In this document: positions 6,281 through 8,515 of the stretch, one piece after another
Position numbering within the stretch: position 1 is the stretch's first letter
Layout of the letters: the number at the start of each line of letters is the position of its first letter
Source of the DNA: Clostridiales bacterium
Lineage (GTDB): Bacteria; Bacillota; Clostridia; Lachnospirales; Lachnospiraceae
Direction: 5' to 3'
Length of the DNA stretch: 8,515 nucleotides
NCBI GenBank assembly: GCA_029267975.1
Contig: JAJUHH010000108.1
Location: 1 to 8,515, forward strand
Translations under genes and position numbers: made by a program
Notes under the pieces: generated by a model
Told to the model about the DNA's origin: nothing
The model's input: only the letters and a program-made list of their open reading frames with translations
The model's database searches: none

Positions 6281-7141
6281 ATGGACAGTTTTTTAATAAT
6301 AACAAACAAAGAAAAGGATCCTGATCTTCGTGTAACGAACAAGATTGTTACTTATATTGAAGCGGCCGGAAAGAATGTCATTCTGGCTGATTCCTTTCCT
6401 CTGGAAGCAGATGTAAGGTTGCCTGAGAATGTGGATTGTGCAATTGTCCTGGGTGGTGATGGGACAATTATAAGGACCGCAAATGACCTGATGACGCACG
6501 ATATCCCTTTGCTGGGTGTAAATATGGGGACCCTGGGATTTTTGGCTGAGATTGAAGAGCATCATGTACCGGAGGCCCTGGACCGGTTATTCAAAGATGA
6601 TTACCGGACTGAAAACCGGATTATGATCGAAGGGCAGGTATTTCATCATAGATCTCATCAGGACAAGCCGGAGCAAACCACAGCCTATGCTTTAAACGAT
6701 GTGGTCATTACCAGAAAAGGCTTCTCCAGAATTATCAGCCTTGGGATCTATGTAAATGATGTCCTGGTGGATAATTTTCGTGGAGACGGAGTGATCATAT
6801 CTACCCCAACCGGTTCGACAGCCTATAACCTGTCCGCAGGAGGTCCCATTGTAATGTCGCAGGCCTGTGTCACGGTAATTACACCGATCTGTCCCCATTC
6901 CTTAAGCCCGCGAAGTATCGTGGTATCTGCGGAGGATACAATTAAAGTGGTTGTGGGAAGAAGTAAAAAGACCCAGGAGGCAGAAGCGATCGCAACCTTT
7001 GATGGCAGCCGGGTCATGGATCTTGGCACCAATGACGTAATCCTGATGAAGAAGGCACAATACAGCACAAAGCTGATCAAGCTTAATCATACCGGTATCT
7101 ATGAAATCCTTCGGTCTAAGCTTGGCAAGGATGGAGAATGA
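6281..7141 (+). CDS. nadK: NAD kinase (ATP-NAD kinase)
   Basis: Phosphorylates NAD to NADP, the only route to the cell's NADP(H) pool; cytosolic and multimeric. The family's order of motifs is intact in 286 residues: GGDG (58-61, with catalytic Asp60), LLGVNMGTLGFLAE (77-90), ALND (137-140, in place of the more common ALNE), GDGVIISTPTGSTAYNLSAG (168-187) continuing with GPIV, and PICPHSLSPRSIVV (202-215). The conservative Glu-to-Asp change in the NE motif keeps the carboxylate used in NAD binding. The ATG at 6281 has AGGAG (6264-6268) 12 bases upstream, somewhat long, and no closer in-frame start exists. The preceding AT-rich gap holds a candidate promoter. argR begins 26 bases after the stop, so the two are probably co-transcribed. 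Adjacency to tlyA is a conserved arrangement across distant bacteria. Confidence 0.95.
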   Translation: MDSFLIITNKEKDPDLRVTNKIVTYIEAAGKNVILADSFPLEADVRLPENVDCAIVLGGDGTIIRTANDLMTHDIPLLGVNMGTLGFLAEIEEHHVPEALDRLFKDDYRTENRIMIEGQVFHHRSHQDKPEQTTAYALNDVVITRKGFSRIISLGIYVNDVLVDNFRGDGVIISTPTGSTAYNLSAGGPIVMSQACVTVITPICPHSLSPRSIVVSAEDTIKVVVGRSKKTQEAEAIATFDGSRVMDLGTNDVILMKKAQYSTKLIKLNHTGIYEILRSKLGKDGE

Positions 7142-7153
7142 TAGAAGAAAGGC

Positions 7154-7160
7154 AAAAGGG
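7154..7160 (+). promoter_or_regulatory. Ribosome binding site deciding the argR start
   Basis: AAAAGGG lies seven bases before ATG 7168. The earlier in-frame ATG at 7138, which overlaps the nadK stop, has only a plain AAGG seven bases upstream and would add MIEERQKGLK, residues that do not fit the usual ArgR N-terminus. Start 7168 is preferred. Confidence 0.6.
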
Positions 7161-7167
7161 ATTGAAG

Positions 7168-7623
7168 ATGAAGATAAGCAGACAAAGTAAAATTATAGAA
7201 CTCATTAATAAATATGATATTGAGACGCAGGAAGAGCTTGCTGACCGTTTGATGAAGGACGGCTATAATGTAACCCAGGCCACCGTATCCAGAGATATCA
7301 GAGAGCTGAAGCTCACCAAGGTAGCAGTAGATGGGGGAAAACAGAAGTATATTGTACTTCAGAAGACTGAGCCTGATTTGAGCGAAAAGTATACCAGAGT
7401 CCTTCGGGATGGCTTTTTATCCATGGATATGGCTCAGAATATACTGGTGATCAAGACAGTATCCGGAATGGCAATGGCAGTAGCTGCTGCACTGGATGCG
7501 CTTCATATTAGCAGTATTGTGGGATGTATTGCAGGTGATGATACCATTATGTGCGCCATCCGTACCTCAGATGAGACCGTAAAGGTTATGGAGAAATTAA
7601 GTAAGATTATTAACGCAGTATAA
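7168..7623 (+). CDS. argR: Arginine repressor ArgR (AhrC family)
   Basis: Arginine-responsive transcription factor that, as a hexamer with bound L-arginine, represses arginine synthesis and, in Bacillus, activates catabolism. The 151-residue product (from ATG 7168) has the normal two-domain build. The winged helix-turn-helix (about 1-65) includes IIELINKYDIETQEELA and the recognition helix TQATVSRDIRELKLTKV (36-52). The C-terminal oligomerisation and arginine-binding domain (about 75-151) has SGMAMAVAAALDAL (99-112) and the ligand-contacting aspartate pair in GCIAGDDTIMCAI (119-131). It follows nadK by 26 bases with its own Shine-Dalgarno, consistent with co-transcription. In many Firmicutes recN comes next; here it does not. 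I found no complete ARG box near the gene, so autoregulation is unproven. Confidence 0.95.
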   Translation: MKISRQSKIIELINKYDIETQEELADRLMKDGYNVTQATVSRDIRELKLTKVAVDGGKQKYIVLQKTEPDLSEKYTRVLRDGFLSMDMAQNILVIKTVSGMAMAVAAALDALHISSIVGCIAGDDTIMCAIRTSDETVKVMEKLSKIINAV

Positions 7624-7645
7624 TCTGGCTTTACCTCCTTCCGAT

Positions 7646-7658
7646 AGCAAAATTTGCT
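7646..7658 (+). promoter_or_regulatory. 13-base palindrome next to the yebC promoter -35
   Basis: AGCAAA-A-TTTGCT is a perfect dyad with a single central base. It ends on the first base of the proposed -35 hexamer, a usual place for a regulator site. It is too short and too AT-rich inside to be a terminator for argR, and no T run follows. Regulator unknown. Confidence 0.3.
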
Positions 7659-7686
7659 TGCCGAACCTATAAAAGGGTGTTAAAAT
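7658..7686 (+). promoter_or_regulatory. Probable sigma-A promoter of yebC
   Basis: TTGCCG (7658-7663, four of six to TTGACA) and TAAAAT (7681-7686, five of six to TATAAT) are separated by exactly 17 bases. The expected start of transcription is near 7693, leaving a leader of about 40 bases before the yebC start at 7732. This suggests yebC can be transcribed independently of argR. Confidence 0.5.
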
Positions 7687-7696
7687 ATTGTAGGTT
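7664..7696 (+). repeat. Inverted repeat bracketing the yebC -10 box
   Basis: AACCTATAA (7664-7672) pairs with TTGTAGGTT (7688-7696): nine positions, one of them a T-G wobble and the outer six perfect (AACCTA/TAGGTT). The 15 bases between the arms contain the -10 hexamer, and the downstream arm covers the expected transcription start. This layout suits an operator for a dimeric regulator better than an RNA terminator, as no T tract follows. Confidence 0.4.
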
Positions 7697-7718
7697 ATCT
7701 TAAGAAATCAAGCGATAT

Positions 7719-7724
7719 AAGGAG
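7719..7724 (+). promoter_or_regulatory. Ribosome binding site deciding the yebC start
   Basis: AAGGAG lies seven bases before ATG 7732 but only one base before the in-frame ATG 7726. The spacing, together with the family N-terminus MSGHSK, places the start at 7732. Confidence 0.75.
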
Positions 7725-7731
7725 AATGAGG

Positions 7732-8460
7732 ATGTCAGGACATTCAAAGTTTGCGAATATTAAACATAAAAAAGAAAAGAATGATGCCATCAAGGGCAAA
7801 ATATTTACCAAGCTTGGCCGTGAAATTGCCGTTGCAGTGAAAGAAGGCGGCCCGGATCCGAATTCAAACAGCCGTCTGAAGGATATCATTGCTAAGGCAA
7901 AGGCAAATAATATGCCCAATGATACCATTGACAGAAGTATCAAGAAGGCTGCCGGCGATGCCAATGCTGTAAATTATGAAACAGTTATTTACGAAGGCTA
8001 CGGCCCTAATGGAACAGCCATTATCGTAGAGGCGCTGACAGATAATAAGAACAGAACCGCAGGCAATGTGCGTAATGCATTTACCAAGGGTAATGGTAAT
8101 GTAGGAGCTCAGGGTTGTGTATCCTTTATGTTCGATCGAAAAGGCCAGATCATCATTGATCGGGAAGAATGTGATATGAAGGGCGATGATCTCATGATGC
8201 TTGCCCTGGATGCAGGTGCGGAGGATTTCGTAGAAGAGGAAGACAGCTTTGAAGTACTTACAAGTCCGGATGATTTCAGTGCGGTAAGAGAAGCTCTTGA
8301 GAAAGCAGGCATTCCTATGGCACAAGCCGGAATATCAATGATCCCCCAGACCTGGGTTGAGCTTAAGGATGAGCAGGACATTAAGATGATGAACAGGATC
8401 CTTGACTTACTGGAAGAAGATGATGATGTACAAGAAGTATATCACAACTGGGATGAGTAA
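7732..8460 (+). CDS. yebC: YebC/PmpR (TACO1) family protein
   Basis: Conserved cytosolic protein long labelled a probable transcriptional regulator (PmpR in Pseudomonas). Its mitochondrial relative TACO1, and more recent bacterial work as I recall it, point to a ribosome-associated role that helps translation through difficult stretches such as polyproline. The 242-residue product is full length. It opens with the family signature MSGHSKFANIKHKKEKNDA and KGKIFTKLGREI (21-32). Further family blocks are PNSNSRLKDIIAKAKANNMP (43-62), YEGYGPNGTAIIVEALTDN (87-105), NRTAGNVRNAFTKGNGNVG (107-125), a middle domain with SFMFDRKG, and a very acidic C-terminus (LLEEDDDVQEVYHNWDE). ATG 7732 is chosen over 7726 for spacing and signature. 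It sits 108 bases after argR with its own candidate promoter, so it is probably a separate or partly separate unit. ruvC, its neighbour in many bacteria, is not seen. Confidence 0.95.
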   Translation: MSGHSKFANIKHKKEKNDAIKGKIFTKLGREIAVAVKEGGPDPNSNSRLKDIIAKAKANNMPNDTIDRSIKKAAGDANAVNYETVIYEGYGPNGTAIIVEALTDNKNRTAGNVRNAFTKGNGNVGAQGCVSFMFDRKGQIIIDREECDMKGDDLMMLALDAGAEDFVEEEDSFEVLTSPDDFSAVREALEKAGIPMAQAGISMIPQTWVELKDEQDIKMMNRILDLLEEDDDVQEVYHNWDE

Positions 8461-8515
8461 GCGGAGTTGATGAGAGTATTGAAAATACAGTGACGGTGAA
8501 ATTTCGTAACATGAA

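Noticed and set aside
7138..7167. ATGA overlap start for argR at 7138
   Set aside because: It would add ten residues atypical of ArgR. AAAAGGG at 7154-7160 is correctly placed for ATG 7168. Some use of 7138 cannot be fully excluded.
602..8381. Many minus-strand open frames of 60-155 codons opposite nusB, xseA, ispA, dxs, nadK and yebC
   Set aside because: Each lies opposite a confidently identified gene, has no recognisable domain and no clear ribosome binding site, and reads like low-complexity antisense translation.
8461..8515. Start of a further gene (GTG 8496 or ATG 8511) or a hairpin (GTATT/AATAC, 8476-8488) after yebC
   Set aside because: Too few bases remain to judge a coding frame. 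The five-pair stem has no T tract and is not a credible terminator. The tail is left unassigned.
1..8515. A novel defence, mobile or biosynthetic system
   Set aside because: All nine complete genes and the partial one belong to well-known housekeeping families with intact motifs. No gene-free region exceeds 150 bases, and there are no arrays, transposases, integrases or toxin-antitoxin-like pairs.

Overview
The window looks like an ordinary, conserved housekeeping stretch of a low-to-mid GC Firmicutes chromosome, most likely class Clostridia and probably family Lachnospiraceae. The evidence is the gene order (asp23-like, nusB, xseA, xseB, ispA, dxs, tlyA, nadK, argR), the Clostridia-like protein sequences and the AGGAGG-type ribosome binding sites. 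Every recognisable gene lies on the + strand. There are no tRNA or rRNA genes, no mobile elements and no CRISPR array. No gene appears broken, and only the first is cut by the window edge.

Layout. 2-352: 3' part of an Asp23/YloU-family envelope-stress gene, followed by a hairpin with a poor T tract. 450-845: nusB, a transcription antitermination factor. 914-2119 and 2222-2431: xseA and xseB, the two subunits of exonuclease VII. 2421-3338: ispA, a farnesyl diphosphate synthase that overlaps the end of xseB by 11 bases. 3360-5225: dxs, the first enzyme of the MEP isoprenoid pathway. 5310-6137: tlyA, an S4-domain plus FtsJ-type rRNA 2'-O-methyltransferase. 6281-7141: nadK. 7168-7623: argR, the arginine repressor. 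7732-8460: yebC, probably with its own promoter. No gene-free gap exceeds 150 bases.

Working logic. nusB to dxs reads as one tightly packed unit. It combines transcription and rRNA synthesis (NusB), DNA repair (ExoVII) and entry into isoprenoid synthesis: Dxs makes DXP and IspA condenses the resulting C5 units to FPP. tlyA, nadK and argR follow as a second cluster (ribosome modification, NADPH supply, arginine control), probably with extra promoters in the AT-rich gaps. Two departures from the order often seen in Firmicutes stand out: folD is absent between nusB and xseA, and yebC, not recN, follows argR.

I found no sign of a new biological system. The observations worth a second look are small cis-elements: a Fur/PerR-like 7-1-7 dyad before xseA, an inverted repeat bracketing the yebC -10 box, a short direct repeat in the xseB leader, and start-codon corrections for several genes, notably dxs (TTG).
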